64,000 nt of DNA from Mucilaginibacter psychrotolerans (GTDB lineage: Bacteria > Bacteroidota > Bacteroidia > Sphingobacteriales > Sphingobacteriaceae): positions 341,451 to 405,450 of the forward strand of contig NZ_SOZE01000003.1 of assembly GCF_004519315.1 (NCBI RefSeq), given 5' to 3'. Below are positions 44,343 through 53,850 of this stretch, piece by piece. A program made the position numbers and the translations under genes. Under the pieces are notes generated by a model. That model was not told where the DNA came from, did not search any database, and worked only from the letters and a program-made list of their open reading frames with translations. How positions within the stretch are numbered: position 1 is the first letter of the stretch; each line of letters opens with the position of its first letter.

Positions 44343-45143
44343 TTATAAATACCTTATGCCCAATACAATAGCAGTAAATATGGTTGCACCGGCTGTAATG
44401 TATTTGATGAGGTTATTATCGTTGTTCAACACTTTGGTTTTGTTGGGCTCCACGTAAATTACATCATTCTGTTTGAGGTAGAAATACGGTGAGTTGAGCG
44501 TAGCTTTTTTGGTTAAATCTAACTTTACAGTAATATTTTTTCCGGCAGCATCTTTTCTTATCAGTAATACATTTTCACGCTGGCCATAAACGGTTAGGTC
44601 GCCGGCATAACCAATTGCATCTAATAAGCTTACTTGCTCATTAGGCACAACATAAGATGCCGGGCGGTTAACTTCTCCAATAACAGTGATCTTAAAGTTG
44701 AGAAACCGAACATCTACCACAGGGTTTTTAAACGATTTAACAGCCTCGATAGCAATAGTTTCGCGTGCTTTTAGTGTAGTAAGGCCACCTAGTTTTATCT
44801 TACCTAAAACTGGCACATCTACAAAACCCATCTTATCCACCAAGTAGCCTGATACCGGCGTTATCATTCCCGATTGCGGAGTACCTGCGTTGGCAAAACC
44901 ACCATTGCGGCTGTTTATACTATTGGTAGCCGTTGGGTCTACAGTGTTGATATTAATAGCTAATATATCGTCTGGCTGTATAAAGGTGTCGCTATAGGCC
45001 GCAATGTCAACGTCACTGGCTTGTGCCGATTGCGGCAAGTCTTGGAAGTATTTTAGCCGCTTGGTATTAACGCAAGAACTAAGCATACTTAAAGCAACAA
45101 GCGCAGTTATCAGTACGCCTTTCGGCGAAAAAATATTTTTCAT
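44343..45143 (-). CDS. Wza-type polysaccharide export outer-membrane lipoprotein
   Basis: A 266-residue lipoprotein (lipobox MLSSC, Cys24) with a Poly_export domain (about 50-150: FIQPDDILAININTVDP, ...GYLVDKMGFVDVPVLGKIKLGGLT) and an SLBB domain (KITVIGEVNRPASYVVPNEQVSLLDAIGYAGDLT). A C-terminal membrane helix (IKYITAGATIFTAIVLGI) could form the outer-membrane barrel. The residue after Cys is Val, not Lys/acidic, fitting a periplasm-facing position. First of the canonical export genes of the cluster, with a 260-base leader. Confidence 0.93.
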   Translation of the reverse strand: MKNIFSPKGVLITALVALSMLSSCVNTKRLKYFQDLPQSAQASDVDIAAYSDTFIQPDDILAININTVDPTATNSINSRNGGFANAGTPQSGMITPVSGYLVDKMGFVDVPVLGKIKLGGLTTLKARETIAIEAVKSFKNPVVDVRFLNFKITVIGEVNRPASYVVPNEQVSLLDAIGYAGDLTVYGQRENVLLIRKDAAGKNITVKLDLTKKATLNSPYFYLKQNDVIYVEPNKTKVLNNDNNLIKYITAGATIFTAIVLGIRYL

Positions 45144-45201
45144 GGTATGAATGTGAGTATTATGTTTTGAGATTAGATGTTTCCTTTATAGCTATTATGT
45201 A

Positions 45202-45225
45202 GCTTCGCCACTCCGCTTACATCAG
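45202..45225 (-). promoter_or_regulatory. conserved leader element upstream of wza
   Basis: Read on the plus strand, AGCTTCGCC, five variable bases and GCTTACATCA; the same arrangement occurs at 52178-52201 before the other large gene. On the minus (transcribed) strand this is TGTAAGCG...GGCGAAGCT, about 60 bases before the wza start. A CTATTTG box lies directly upstream on that strand. Possible recruitment site for the nearby NusG/UpxY-like protein (inference). Confidence 0.45.
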
Positions 45226-45402
45226 CGACTTTTTCAAATAGGATGATTTCAATTATTGCTTGTTATTAATTTTATTCTAATAACATCCGCTTTAACAATG
45301 ATCAAATATTGCAATAAAAAGCATTAATAATTAGCATTTTGGTGTGTTGGTACGTTAATGTGCAATAATGGGAAATATGCACTAGCGTATGTGTATAATT
45401 GT

Positions 45403-48400
45403 TTATTGAACGAGCAATTTAGCGTACATGGCAACGGAGCCGGAGCGCACATTGATCATGTATACTCCCTTTGTTAGTACCCGGCTAAATTGTATTTGTA
45501 GGTAGGCTGTGCCATATTCATCGGTGATGTACTTTTGCTTTTGGACTGTTTTGCCGAACATATCTGTAATGGTTATCGTACCTGGTTGGGTTTTAGGGAA
45601 GTTGGAGATGTTTAAGTTAAATTGACTACCCAGATTAGGGTTAGGGTAAACCACCATTTTTTTGGCTGTAGCTGCTGAATCGGGTTTATTCAACAATAAG
45701 CTATTTCTATCAGCTACCATTACAGTTGGTGGTGTGGTATTGGTAACCTGATAAAGTTCCAATGCGGCCAGGGCAACTCTATTAGCCGTAGGATTGAATT
45801 TCACGGTTAGCACACCATCGGTTACAGTTGCCGAAAAATCTTTTACCGTCGCGGTGCGATAAGCTGCTTCGCTGAAAATATCGTAATTGGGCAATACCAG
45901 TTGGTTCTCGATATTAATACCGAATACCCTTAAACCGGCTTCGGTCCAATAATTTTCTACAAAATGCATCCGCACGAGGTAGTCGCCGTTGGTCACCGGT
46001 ATCTCGTAACGTGTTTCTGCCAGGTCTGTCGCCGCTGATAAATAAGTTTGATACAATGAGTCGATATCTGTGCCGGCTATAGGGCTAGCCGCTACCTGCA
46101 TATCAAGTTTAATAGATCCTTTGCGGTAATTCTTATCACTCTCCCATGCTACATTGCCAATGGTTACATTGGCATCGGAGCCGCCTTTGATTCGTTTCAC
46201 AACATTAACGGTGGATGTTGCGGTGTTACCAATGCCGTAAAGTGGTATGCGCAATGGTGCCAATGCACTGTTGTAATTTACAACCAGCCATGCATTCTTT
46301 ATTCCCACAGTTTCAGGGCTAAACTTTACATTAATAGCTTTAATACCTTGCACACCAACTGTTGTGGTAGCAAACGTTGGTGTCGAAAACTCACTGGCAT
46401 TTGGTCCGGTGATCTTTACGCTTTTTATTTGTATCGAGGGATCGCTTGTGCTATCCGCATAGGAATTACCATTGTTTTTTAATGTAACGGCTATTGTTTT
46501 GCTATTGCCGGTTACTGTTGGTTCAAAAGTGAATGATGTATTCGGCAGCGATATCAGTTGAGAATAATTTACAGTTCCGGAATCGGGCCTGATATTTTCT
46601 ATATAATAGATGTTATCCTGATAATCGTAATTAGTGTACGAGGTGCCCAGGTAATCTCCATTTAAAAAGTACGCGTTTGGAATGATATTACCAGCAGCAT
46701 CCAAAGCCTTTAATACCCTAATGCCTATTAATCCGTTAAAGTTTTGTGTACGATCTGTAGACGATGTACCTACACGAAAACCAAACTCGGTGGTAGGGCT
46801 GAAAGTCCCCCGTGCAAGGTTTGTAGTTGAACCAATGAGCCTCGGCATTATCGATTGCCCATCTAAAGGGTTGTGTGTGAAAATATTCAGGTTCGACGTT
46901 GAACCTTTGTTAAAGTATTTTATTGATTCTGTTGCCGAGCAGCAACCATGGTAAGCTGCTATTTGTACAATTGTTACCGGCTTGGAAGCATCGGCTCTCA
47001 CAAAATAATCAGCGTTAATTTCGCTGGAACTGCTTACACGGGTAGTGCCGTCGATATTACCATCATCATGCCCATACCCTACAATGGTTCCAAAACCAAA
47101 CGCATTAATAAGCTGCTGTGCATATGGTTCATTGGTACTTTCCCCTTCTTTTTGCCAAATTCCTGCTAGCACCACCTTCTTTGCAGGCGAAATGCTATCG
47201 GTACTTGCAATGGTGAGGGTATCATTAAAAACTTTCAAGCGGGTTGCTGCATCTTTAGCTCTAAACTGTATAGTGACATCTACAAAACTACCCGCCGTAA
47301 CCGAAAATGGTACCGTGCTTAATGTATCGGTGTTTACAGATACAATTTTCCATACAGCCGGGTTAGATAACACAAGGTTATTTACCTTTAATTTACCTGT
47401 ACCCTTGTTATTAACTCGTAGCTTAACCCTATCGTGGTTAGCATTATAAGGCGTAGTATCGGGGCTTGTGCGCCTCCATGGGGTTTGAATAAGTGAAAAT
47501 ACCAGGCGGTCGTTCGATGGGAAAGCATCCAGGTTTTTTACGGATAAATAAGCACCCGAATTAGATTGCGCAATAATACTGAAACTGTAAGAATTTGTAG
47601 TGGTGTTGCCGTTGGCATCTGTAGCCTTAACAGCCAGCGTGTAACTACCGGCAGTGCCTAAAATAAATGGTATCTTATAATCAACAAAAGCGCCCGAATT
47701 AAGGGAATATTGCAATGATGCCAACCCCGCCCCTCCTGCATCCGCGGCTGATAAAAATACTTGTACCTCATCGTCATAAGCACTTGTCGATTTCAACGTA
47801 CCAACAAACCTTGCTGTTGCAGTAGGAGCAATATTATCGGCCACCGCTGTTACCGGCGCAAAGGTTATATAATTCAGTTTTGAATTGACACCGCCATTGG
47901 CATCAACAGTTAACTTACCATCCGATACCTGTACGACTGCAGTTGCTGTTTTAAACTTGGTACCCGATGTTTGGCTAAAATCTGCAATTGTTGGTAGCCC
48001 TTCAATATTTATCTGGTTGTTACTGTCAAAATAGCTAAAATCGCCGGCACTAATTGTAACCCTGTAAGTCCCGTTTGTTACGGCATACTCCCAGTTCCCG
48101 GGCACTTGTGGGCTGGTTGTTGCCTGCATTTGTACCAGGCTGAGTTGTTTGATATCACCTGTGCCGGTTCTAAGGCGCATATTAGCCTGAAGATCAACCG
48201 GTTGTTTTGTATTAGGATTTATCCACCCAAATTTTCTGGTTGCATCATACGGCAACCCGGTATCAGCAAGGTAACCTGCGGGCGTATTGGTGGATGAAGT
48301 TTGAAAATTGATATTAACGTTTTGAGTTGGCGGTACAACAGGAACTGTTATAGAACTTACAGCGAAATCATCAAAAGTGTAGGTTACTGCTGCGGTACCA

Positions 48401-49272
48401 TTTCGATAAGAAGCATAAATAGCTGCATAAGCATCCGTATTAGTGATCGCCATATCCGCCACACTGATAGAAGGACTTGGGTATGAAGCCCCCACATTTA
48501 CAAACGTAGAACTATCTGTAGAGTAAAAACCTTCTACGGTATTATTTGCAGAATCAATTACAATACGCAAACTAACTATCTGGCTGCTCAATCCGCTAAT
48601 AACAGGGGTAACGCGCTGGTCGGGGTTAGCTGTGCCCGATGTGGTTGAAGATACATCGTTCAGTTCCTTCCTCATTTCTACCTTATTACCGGCAATAGTT
48701 AATTTGATAAATGTTTTATCGTTTAAACCGAACCAAATTCCAACTTGCTGCGATTGCGTACCATTATAAGGACTAATTATTTTGGCATCAATCTGCAACT
48801 TTTTTACGGGCGCAACCTGTACGCCTAATACGTTTATCTGATTATTATTAGTCAAATAATCTATACCCTTATTGGCTACCACCTGTAAGCGTCCTCCGGT
48901 TAGCGTGATTTTTGACGGTTCGTAGCCGGGTACTGTGCTGTATGTTCGGGTTCCATCAACCGATAATCTGGTTCCTGAATACGTATTCACAGTAGTAAAA
49001 CCAGTACCCTGGCCGGTTTTATCGTTTATAGTTCCGGGTATTGCGGCATTAAAATTTAAACTATACGGCAGCCCTACTTTTACAGCATTACAATTAAGCG
49101 TACTAATCGGGCTACAGGTATCCGCAGCAATGCCGGCGAGCTTATTTAATGCCACACTCTTTGCGGAGTGGAATGTTTTGCCAATTACAGTATTGCCGGC
49201 TCCAAACAGTAGCAGCGTTAACAATACGTTTGCAAAGCATAACGAACCGATTTTGTAGTTTTTCCCTATCAT
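45403..49272 (-). CDS. giant T9SS-exported surface protein with ConA-like, malectin-type and Ig-like modules
   Basis: A 1289-residue protein: signal peptide (about 1-31), a ConA/LamG-like module (about 50-310; INDKTGQGTGFTTVNTY, KGIDYLTNNNQINVLGVQ), a malectin-like module (about 320-480), an Ig-like domain (SAADAGGAGLASLQYSLNSG, about 500-570), a module carrying AAYHGCCSATES and YFLNGDYLGTSYTNYDYQDN shared with the 55200 product, a further malectin-like domain (about 1010-1180) and a T9SS sorting domain (VVYPNPNLGSQFNL to the end). It precedes wza and could bind the polymer at the cell surface (inference). Confidence 0.85.
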   Translation of the reverse strand: MIGKNYKIGSLCFANVLLTLLLFGAGNTVIGKTFHSAKSVALNKLAGIAADTCSPISTLNCNAVKVGLPYSLNFNAAIPGTINDKTGQGTGFTTVNTYSGTRLSVDGTRTYSTVPGYEPSKITLTGGRLQVVANKGIDYLTNNNQINVLGVQVAPVKKLQIDAKIISPYNGTQSQQVGIWFGLNDKTFIKLTIAGNKVEMRKELNDVSSTTSGTANPDQRVTPVISGLSSQIVSLRIVIDSANNTVEGFYSTDSSTFVNVGASYPSPSISVADMAITNTDAYAAIYASYRNGTAAVTYTFDDFAVSSITVPVVPPTQNVNINFQTSSTNTPAGYLADTGLPYDATRKFGWINPNTKQPVDLQANMRLRTGTGDIKQLSLVQMQATTSPQVPGNWEYAVTNGTYRVTISAGDFSYFDSNNQINIEGLPTIADFSQTSGTKFKTATAVVQVSDGKLTVDANGGVNSKLNYITFAPVTAVADNIAPTATARFVGTLKSTSAYDDEVQVFLSAADAGGAGLASLQYSLNSGAFVDYKIPFILGTAGSYTLAVKATDANGNTTTNSYSFSIIAQSNSGAYLSVKNLDAFPSNDRLVFSLIQTPWRRTSPDTTPYNANHDRVKLRVNNKGTGKLKVNNLVLSNPAVWKIVSVNTDTLSTVPFSVTAGSFVDVTIQFRAKDAATRLKVFNDTLTIASTDSISPAKKVVLAGIWQKEGESTNEPYAQQLINAFGFGTIVGYGHDDGNIDGTTRVSSSSEINADYFVRADASKPVTIVQIAAYHGCCSATESIKYFNKGSTSNLNIFTHNPLDGQSIMPRLIGSTTNLARGTFSPTTEFGFRVGTSSTDRTQNFNGLIGIRVLKALDAAGNIIPNAYFLNGDYLGTSYTNYDYQDNIYYIENIRPDSGTVNYSQLISLPNTSFTFEPTVTGNSKTIAVTLKNNGNSYADSTSDPSIQIKSVKITGPNASEFSTPTFATTTVGVQGIKAINVKFSPETVGIKNAWLVVNYNSALAPLRIPLYGIGNTATSTVNVVKRIKGGSDANVTIGNVAWESDKNYRKGSIKLDMQVAASPIAGTDIDSLYQTYLSAATDLAETRYEIPVTNGDYLVRMHFVENYWTEAGLRVFGINIENQLVLPNYDIFSEAAYRTATVKDFSATVTDGVLTVKFNPTANRVALAALELYQVTNTTPPTVMVADRNSLLLNKPDSAATAKKMVVYPNPNLGSQFNLNISNFPKTQPGTITITDMFGKTVQKQKYITDEYGTAYLQIQFSRVLTKGVYMINVRSGSVAMYAKLLVQ

Positions 49273-49310
49273 ATTAAATTATTTAAGCAGTGGATAAATC
49301 AGGCCTGTAT

Positions 49311-52142
49311 TTACCTGGGTTTTGATATAAGGGCGGCGCCCTTTTGTACAGCAATAGTTTTGGGCTTTGGCTGCTGCACAACTTTTAAAAGGGTTATCTG
49401 CGATATGAGGTTTGGATTTTCATTCCAATTAAATTCACTCACATATAAATTACCGTTAATCACATCTTCCGTAAGATCTAAAGGGTTAGCAAAACCTACC
49501 ATTCCAACCAAACCGTAATTTCCCGATCCGCTTGCAGATCGTACGATGTCGTAATTTAAATTTTCCTGGGTTTTCAGGTTTCCGGTCTTGTTGATAGTAC
49601 CTGGTTCTAACACCATGATATCCCCCCCTCCGCTAAAACGGCAGACGAGTAGTTTACCTTTCAAAGCACCGTTAAATGCTCCGCTTTTATATTCAATCAC
49701 ACCGTTTGGCGATTTGTTGTATCCAAAGTCAAATGCAGCCCCGCGGTAGTTTCTATCAGGCGTAACCGAAGGCTGATACATTGGGTTATCTGCAAAACCA
49801 CGGTTAATTACGTATTCGCCACGCAAAGGATTTGGATGGCCATAATAGCCAACGCCTTTTTTAGGGTTTACCCTAAACAGCCAGTCGTGCTGAACCGGTA
49901 CATTCTCTGTAGCCAAAACAGCAGGTCCGTTGTAGTACGTGCCATCCGGACGCTTAGTGTTTAGCACTGCTGCCGGCGAATTCCCTCCCCCTCCCGATCC
50001 GTTAGCCGGGATATACAGCTGCCCGTTGGAATGCCAAACCATATCATAAGCGTTGCGGATGCCTGATGCATAAATAGTTAAAGGCGACTTAAGCGAATAC
50101 GGGTTATATTTACCATCGCTGAATTTGATAGTTGAAGTTGGCGCATTGTTTATCAATTTTTGATTATCGCTGGTCTTTACATCCAACGGCAATTTTAGAT
50201 TACTAAGTTTGTTGATATCCAGCCTTAGTATCGCTCCGGAAAGCAAAGTCTCTTCGCGTTGCCAACCCTTATCGTATTTTCCTGCCGAGCTATTACTGCC
50301 CTGCGAAATATAGAGCCCACCGTCGGGGCCAAAAGCCATGCTGTTTACCATATGGTCTCTTGTGGAGCGTGGAAGGTTAACGATTATCTGTTCTTCGTTT
50401 TGCAAACTATTGCCGCTAAGTCTCGAAATTTTACCATCGAAAGCTGGGGCAGCATTCATTTCAGCGGATGAGTATGAAACCCAGGCAATTAAATTCTCGG
50501 CAGTAGATTTTGGGTCAAAAACTAACCCAATAGCTGTTGATTCTCCTCGCTTTTTAACTAAAGTATTTATTTGCTGCATGCCGCTTAGCATACCGCTCTG
50601 GTGATCTATATTAAAACGCTCTATTCCGCCATTTATCTTTAGCGCGTAAAACTTACCATCAGGCCCGAATAACAACGACGTGTACTTTTTATTTTGTGTA
50701 CCAGGCACCGATATCTTGGTAAACTCGGCTTTAATGATATTGCTGGAATCTACGGGTGCCAGCGTAGTTGAAAATGTAGATTGGAATGGTACAAAAGGCA
50801 CGCCGTTATAGGTTTTAACACCATTGGTGATGATAAACTTATAATTGGTATAAGGCTCCAGCGGCTGCGATGGCGTAAAACTGATAGCGTCGCCCCCACC
50901 CGTGCCTTGCACATTACCCTGCACATTTACTTCTCTGCCATTATCCAACTTTAAAAGCTTAACCGTTTTATTGGTAATAGTTGCATTATTTGCACCTCCC
51001 TTAAACCCTTTTGCAGCTGGGATTGAAAGGTTATTGGCGGCAATAGTAACATTAGTGGTAATTACAGACCCGTTTAACGGGTTAGCAGCCACAACGTATG
51101 GGCGTTTATTATCAACAACTCTTAATGATATGTCTATACTTGCGGGCACATAACCTGCCGATGACACTTCTATCCGTGTGGAATAATTACCTATTGGTAG
51201 GTCACGGGCAGACGAATAATCAAAGTAAATAGAATCATTCTCTGTCTCCAACACGTTAAATACCATCCAATTTTTAACGCCTTTCGGATATTTAGCGGTT
51301 ATATTGTAAACGAGCTTTTGATGCACCGAATTATTCATTTTTAAACCCGCTGTATGTTTAGCATGATCCTGTTTTTCGATAAGCAAATTTTGTTGCGATG
51401 CGGATAGATACAAATACGGATTGACGCTGATTGGCACGATACTCAAATAGCAGATCTTGGTGTTAATTCCTCCATCGGCATCGATGGTTAGGAGGCCATC
51501 GGTTACGGTAACTGTAACAGTTGCTTCTTTAAACCTTCCCGGGCTTCGTAATTTGCCAATAGGCACGAAGTTAGAAATGGCTTTAACACCTTCTATGTTG
51601 ATGCAATCTACTTGCTTGGCCTTTGTAACTGCACCATCGCCAACAGCTACAGTCACTTTGTATACACCATTCAACAACTTTAGTTCCCAATACCCGCTGG
51701 CTTTAACGCCATCAAATGCGCCGTATTTTAACGCACTTATATCGTTAGCCTGCATATGCACAAAAGTTGACAGCAACAAATCTTCGGGTTCTATCCTTGC
51801 GCGGCCGTTGCCTTGTAAACTGATGGGGGCATTGGTTTCAGTGCTTTTCCATCCAAAAGTTAACCCCATTCCCTCGTAAGTACCGGGATGTTCCGAAAAA
51901 GGTTCCCCGGTATCTTTTAGCCAACCAGGAGGGGCCTGAGTGTTGTTATCTTGAAAATTTATTCTGATGGTTTCTATGTGCGGCGCAGACGACAGGTTGA
52001 AAATGTCTGTAGTTTTTATACTATCCCTATTAGTATTTTTTATATTAAATATGTTTCCATTAAAAAAAAGGAACGTAAATATTACTATTATGAGTAGTGG
52101 AAAAAGCAAAAACTTTTTGAAAAAGTTAAAAGTAGATGTCAT
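49311..52142 (-). CDS. large surface protein with malectin-like, Ig-like and glucose-dehydrogenase-type propeller domains
   Basis: A 943-residue protein starting with a hydrophobic signal/anchor (about 7-30). Modules: malectin-like (about 58-230; INFQDNNTQAPPGWLKDTGEP), a BACON/Ig-like part, a Big-type domain with YVVAANPLNGSV, and a propeller (about 475-915) like soluble glucose/sorbosone dehydrogenases: LPRSTRDHMVNSMAFGPDGGLYIS, TIYASGIRNAYDMVWHSNG, NPLRGEYVINRG, LLVCRFSGGGDI. It lacks the T9SS tail present in its 1752-residue relative at 57113. The first gene of the minus-strand EPS locus. Confidence 0.83.
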   Translation of the reverse strand: MTSTFNFFKKFLLFPLLIIVIFTFLFFNGNIFNIKNTNRDSIKTTDIFNLSSAPHIETIRINFQDNNTQAPPGWLKDTGEPFSEHPGTYEGMGLTFGWKSTETNAPISLQGNGRARIEPEDLLLSTFVHMQANDISALKYGAFDGVKASGYWELKLLNGVYKVTVAVGDGAVTKAKQVDCINIEGVKAISNFVPIGKLRSPGRFKEATVTVTVTDGLLTIDADGGINTKICYLSIVPISVNPYLYLSASQQNLLIEKQDHAKHTAGLKMNNSVHQKLVYNITAKYPKGVKNWMVFNVLETENDSIYFDYSSARDLPIGNYSTRIEVSSAGYVPASIDISLRVVDNKRPYVVAANPLNGSVITTNVTIAANNLSIPAAKGFKGGANNATITNKTVKLLKLDNGREVNVQGNVQGTGGGDAISFTPSQPLEPYTNYKFIITNGVKTYNGVPFVPFQSTFSTTLAPVDSSNIIKAEFTKISVPGTQNKKYTSLLFGPDGKFYALKINGGIERFNIDHQSGMLSGMQQINTLVKKRGESTAIGLVFDPKSTAENLIAWVSYSSAEMNAAPAFDGKISRLSGNSLQNEEQIIVNLPRSTRDHMVNSMAFGPDGGLYISQGSNSSAGKYDKGWQREETLLSGAILRLDINKLSNLKLPLDVKTSDNQKLINNAPTSTIKFSDGKYNPYSLKSPLTIYASGIRNAYDMVWHSNGQLYIPANGSGGGGNSPAAVLNTKRPDGTYYNGPAVLATENVPVQHDWLFRVNPKKGVGYYGHPNPLRGEYVINRGFADNPMYQPSVTPDRNYRGAAFDFGYNKSPNGVIEYKSGAFNGALKGKLLVCRFSGGGDIMVLEPGTINKTGNLKTQENLNYDIVRSASGSGNYGLVGMVGFANPLDLTEDVINGNLYVSEFNWNENPNLISQITLLKVVQQPKPKTIAVQKGAALISKPR

Positions 52143-52560
52143 AATAAATTATAGTGTCGGGTAACGCTTCCTACAAAGCTTCGCCCTCTCGCTTACAGCA
52201 TACTGCATACAAGTAGTTGATTATTTGATACAATTTTAACTTATTTAGACGCCCTTTGGGCCTTTGAAGAGGCAGTTGTACGGTTTATGTATAACTGTGA
52301 GAAAGCTTGTAAATTTTTGAGTAATACTGCGTAGTGGTGATTAAAAACCTCAGAAATAAATTAGCTTAAATGACCACGTTTAGGCACAACGTTACAATTT
52401 TACTAATTATAGTTTCCCACCACTTCACATATTGATATACAAGGCATCTATCCATAATAACATCATGTCCAATTTGCAGTAATTTAGTTGGATAAAAAGT
52501 GTGGTTTTTTATAATTTACCGAAACAGCCTCACAATTACAAATACAATCTGCATCTACCT
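52143..52560. other. divergent regulatory region between EPS locus and UpxY-like gene
   Basis: About 420 bases with no gene, separating the minus-strand EPS locus from the plus-strand antiterminator gene. It contains the leader element at 52178-52201 and, just upstream of it on the minus strand, TACTTGTAT (plus-strand ATACAAGTA at 52207-52215), the same box found before the sugar-transferase gene. Promoters for both directions must lie here. Confidence 0.6.
52178..52201 (-). promoter_or_regulatory. conserved leader element upstream of the first EPS-locus gene
   Basis: Second copy of the element described at 45202: AGCTTCGCC, five variable bases, GCTTACAGCA on the plus strand, 36-59 bases before the start codon at 52142. 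About 20 of 24 bases agree with the first copy. Confidence 0.45.
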
Positions 52561-53067
52561 ATGAACAACGCGAATGATAATAACTGGATGGTACTTTATA
52601 CGCGCTCCCGGTGGGAAAAGAAAGTAGACCAGCTTTTAAAAGAACAAAACATAATATCTTATTGCCCACTAGTAAAAACAAGCAAACAGTGGGCAGATCG
52701 TAGCAAGACGGTGGAGGTACCGCTCTTCAATTCCTATCTTTTTGTGCGCGCCAACTATACAGACCTTGAGAAAATTACACAAACATCAGGGGTGATAAAC
52801 TACATCACATTTTGCGGCAAACCAGCAATTGTGCAAGACATCGAAATTGAAAAGATAAAGCGCATTGTGAAAAATTACCGCGACATAGAAACGACATCAT
52901 TAAGCAATTTACAGATAGGCGACGAGGCTTTGATCGTAGATGGTCCGCTTAATAATCAACGTGGAGAAGTACAGAAGGTAAACGGAAAATCTGTAGTGAT
53001 GGTAATTAAAAGCATGAATTGCGCTTTAACTGTAAAGATAGACCAAAAGGGACTTGTCGCTTGCTAA
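52561..53067 (+). CDS. NusG/RfaH-type transcription antiterminator (UpxY-like)
   Basis: A 168-residue specialised NusG paralog. The NGN domain is clear (NWMVLYTRSRWEKKVDQLLKEQNI, then CPLVKTSKQWADRSK and VEVPLFNSYLFVRANY), followed by a KOW-type C-terminal domain (LQIGDEALIVDGPLNNQRGEVQKV). Such proteins in Bacteroidetes EPS loci (UpxY) prevent early termination in long operons. The ATG at 52561 starts at the NGN domain; an open frame upstream begins at a GTG at 52501. Unlike most UpxY genes it is divergent from the EPS operon rather than its first gene. Confidence 0.9.
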   Translation: MNNANDNNWMVLYTRSRWEKKVDQLLKEQNIISYCPLVKTSKQWADRSKTVEVPLFNSYLFVRANYTDLEKITQTSGVINYITFCGKPAIVQDIEIEKIKRIVKNYRDIETTSLSNLQIGDEALIVDGPLNNQRGEVQKVNGKSVVMVIKSMNCALTVKIDQKGLVAC

Positions 53068-53100
53068 TTAAATTTATTTAAAGGTGTTAATCACCCATAT

Positions 53101-53457
53101 ATGGACAAACATTACGGCCAAATTGTTGAACTAACCATCAGAAAAAAGGGGTTCAGTATTAGTGAGTTAGCGCGGCTTGCTAACATTAACAGGAAGTGCG
53201 TTTACAACTGGTTTAACCAGAAGTATCTTAAACCGGATATAATTCATCGTGTAGGTGGTTTTATAAAACACGATTTTTCAGTAGAATTTCCGGAGCTTTT
53301 TACCGCAGAAGATTTCCTCCCATCAGAAAAACTTAAATTAGGCTTTAGTCAGGCATTTAACGAACCCGAGAGTGAAAGGGTTTGGAAAGATAGATATATA
53401 GACCTGCTGGAGAAGTATAACCAACTATTGTTAGAGCAATATGAGCGAAACTTGTAA
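53101..53457 (+). CDS. small HTH protein (MDKHYG family), stand-alone
   Basis: A 118-residue protein. Residues 1-65 match the HTH region of the 22189 and 54767 products: MDKHYGQIVELTIRKKGFSI, then ELARLANINRKCVYNWFNQK and a conserved HDFSVEFPELF. The rest is acidic and helical, ending RYIDLLEKYNQLLLEQYERN, like the 54767 product. It lacks a receiver. It lies 33 bases after the antiterminator gene and probably shares its transcript. The pattern SISELARLANINRKCVYNW is that of Cro/C1-like or MerR-like DNA-binding helices. Confidence 0.8.
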   Translation: MDKHYGQIVELTIRKKGFSISELARLANINRKCVYNWFNQKYLKPDIIHRVGGFIKHDFSVEFPELFTAEDFLPSEKLKLGFSQAFNEPESERVWKDRYIDLLEKYNQLLLEQYERNL

Positions 53458-53850
53458 TTAGCAAATAATATTATCGAAAAGAAATATTAAGCCAATCATT
53501 CTCAATGCTTGCGTATTTTCAGCGCAACAATTAAATTGTTGGCGCTGACTTGCTATATACTAACTGCCAACGCACCGCCCTACCAGGTCTGAATCATTGC
53601 CAACCAGCATTTTACAAATTCAAAGTTAAAAACGGAATCGGTCAGTCAAAGTCGTAGCTGGTTTATTTCGTAGTCTGTTGTCCTTGCTGTCGCAGAGGCT
53701 TGATTTAGTTAAGCGTCAATGTATCCTGATTTTACGATTGGCACCAAAATAAAAACGCAAAAAAAAAGCAGACTGAACAATGGTTCAATCTGCTAAGCAA
53801 TTTTAGAGTCGATTTACTATTGGCTGGCTTAAAATATTCTAACGGATAGT
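53458..53850. other. intergenic region with minus-strand terminator at its end
   Basis: About 390 bases without a supported gene between the HTH gene and the lipoprotein on the other strand. A minus-strand terminator lies at 53752-53794; otherwise nothing recognised. Confidence 0.5.
53752..53794 (-). terminator. Rho-independent terminator of the 53851 lipoprotein gene
   Basis: AGCAGATTGAAC with GTTCAGTCTGCT on the minus strand (one mismatch), four-base loop, then a run of at least seven T. Confidence 0.75.
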
